From Paraspadella gotoi (taxonomy: Eukaryota > Chaetognatha), in contig CM119267.1 in the NCBI GenBank assembly GCA_051294375.1, positions 13,631,326 to 13,695,325 on the forward strand: DNA of 64,000 nt, in the 5' to 3' direction. Below the pieces are notes generated by a model. It was given only the letters and a program-made list of their open reading frames with translations. It searched no databases and had not been told where the DNA came from. Both the position numbers and the translations under genes were made by a program. How positions within the stretch are numbered: the first letter of the stretch is position 1; every line of letters begins with the position of its first letter. Of the stretch, positions 63,741-64,000 are shown piece after piece.

Positions 63741-64000
63741 GATTAGGTTTATTATCCATTTAATATTTCAATATATATATATAGTAATTTTTTCTGCATA
63801 TGTCAATAAATCTTGGAACCAAAACCGAACTGGCTAGTGGATGGGCGAATTGGGTTCTCTCACATGCGGATACAACTTTAAATATAAACGAACAATGTCG
63901 TAATCCGTAAGCTTTACGATCTATGCCCGCAGTTATAATATTGCATATATAGAAAAGAGGTGTTTTATTATTTTTTAATGACCCGAGGTCGCCGCGTTCG

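Overview
This is an AT-rich, repeat-dense stretch of an animal nuclear genome, very probably an invertebrate. Its genes are split by introns with GT..AG borders, single introns reach about 21 kb, and the recognisable proteins belong to metazoan families. There are no operons, ribosome-binding sites, CRISPR arrays or rRNA genes. Degenerate TTAGGG-type repeats fit a non-insect animal, but I cannot name the phylum. Much of the sequence reads like draft assembly: there are N gaps (several exactly 10 or 25 bases long) and blocks that occur two or three times with many single-base indels.

Three gene families are recognised. (1) A PICALM/AP180-type clathrin assembly gene runs on the minus strand from about 61.0 kb down to 18.2 kb. 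Ten exons join in frame into 550 residues: the end of the ANTH domain, then a disordered tail rich in DPF, DLF, DLL and NPF motifs. The first ANTH exons must lie right of the window. (2) A two-exon Golgi carbohydrate sulfotransferase (CHST11/HNK-1ST family) is at 30006-31549 on the plus strand, nested inside a 9.5-kb PICALM intron. (3) A FAM8A1 homologue (RDD membrane domain, ER-associated degradation) is at 5790-8750 minus. Downstream of it are a single-exon 107-residue ORF and a three-exon, beta-strand-rich protein that I do not recognise. PICALM acts at clathrin-coated pits, the sulfotransferase in the Golgi lumen and FAM8A1 in the ER membrane, so the genes share no obvious pathway.

Layout: 0-4 kb is dispersed AT-rich repeat. 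4.2-9.9 kb holds the FAM8A1 cluster. 10-18 kb holds large inverted repeats, minisatellites and a DNA-transposon-like element. 18.2-26.7 kb holds the PICALM 3' exons, interrupted by tRNA-like SINEs and a telomere-like/130-bp satellite block. 26.8-36 kb holds a hammerhead element, the sulfotransferase and gap-rich satellite. 36.2 kb is the PICALM exon ending the ANTH domain. 37-38.3 kb is a nested transposon insertion. 39.6-60.8 kb is mostly one block repeated two or three times with indels, plus an odd 47-51.8 kb segment. 60.8-61.0 kb is the most upstream PICALM exon in the window. 61-64 kb is repeats.

The most interesting signal is a family of five fold-back elements carrying hammerhead-ribozyme-like cores (CUGAUGA, stem II, GAAAC, GUH). 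Their stem II pairs covary between copies. They resemble the hammerhead motifs of Penelope-like retroelements. One copy, at 35680-35742, also has a bipartite stem I and looks complete; two others sit beside telomere-like DNA.
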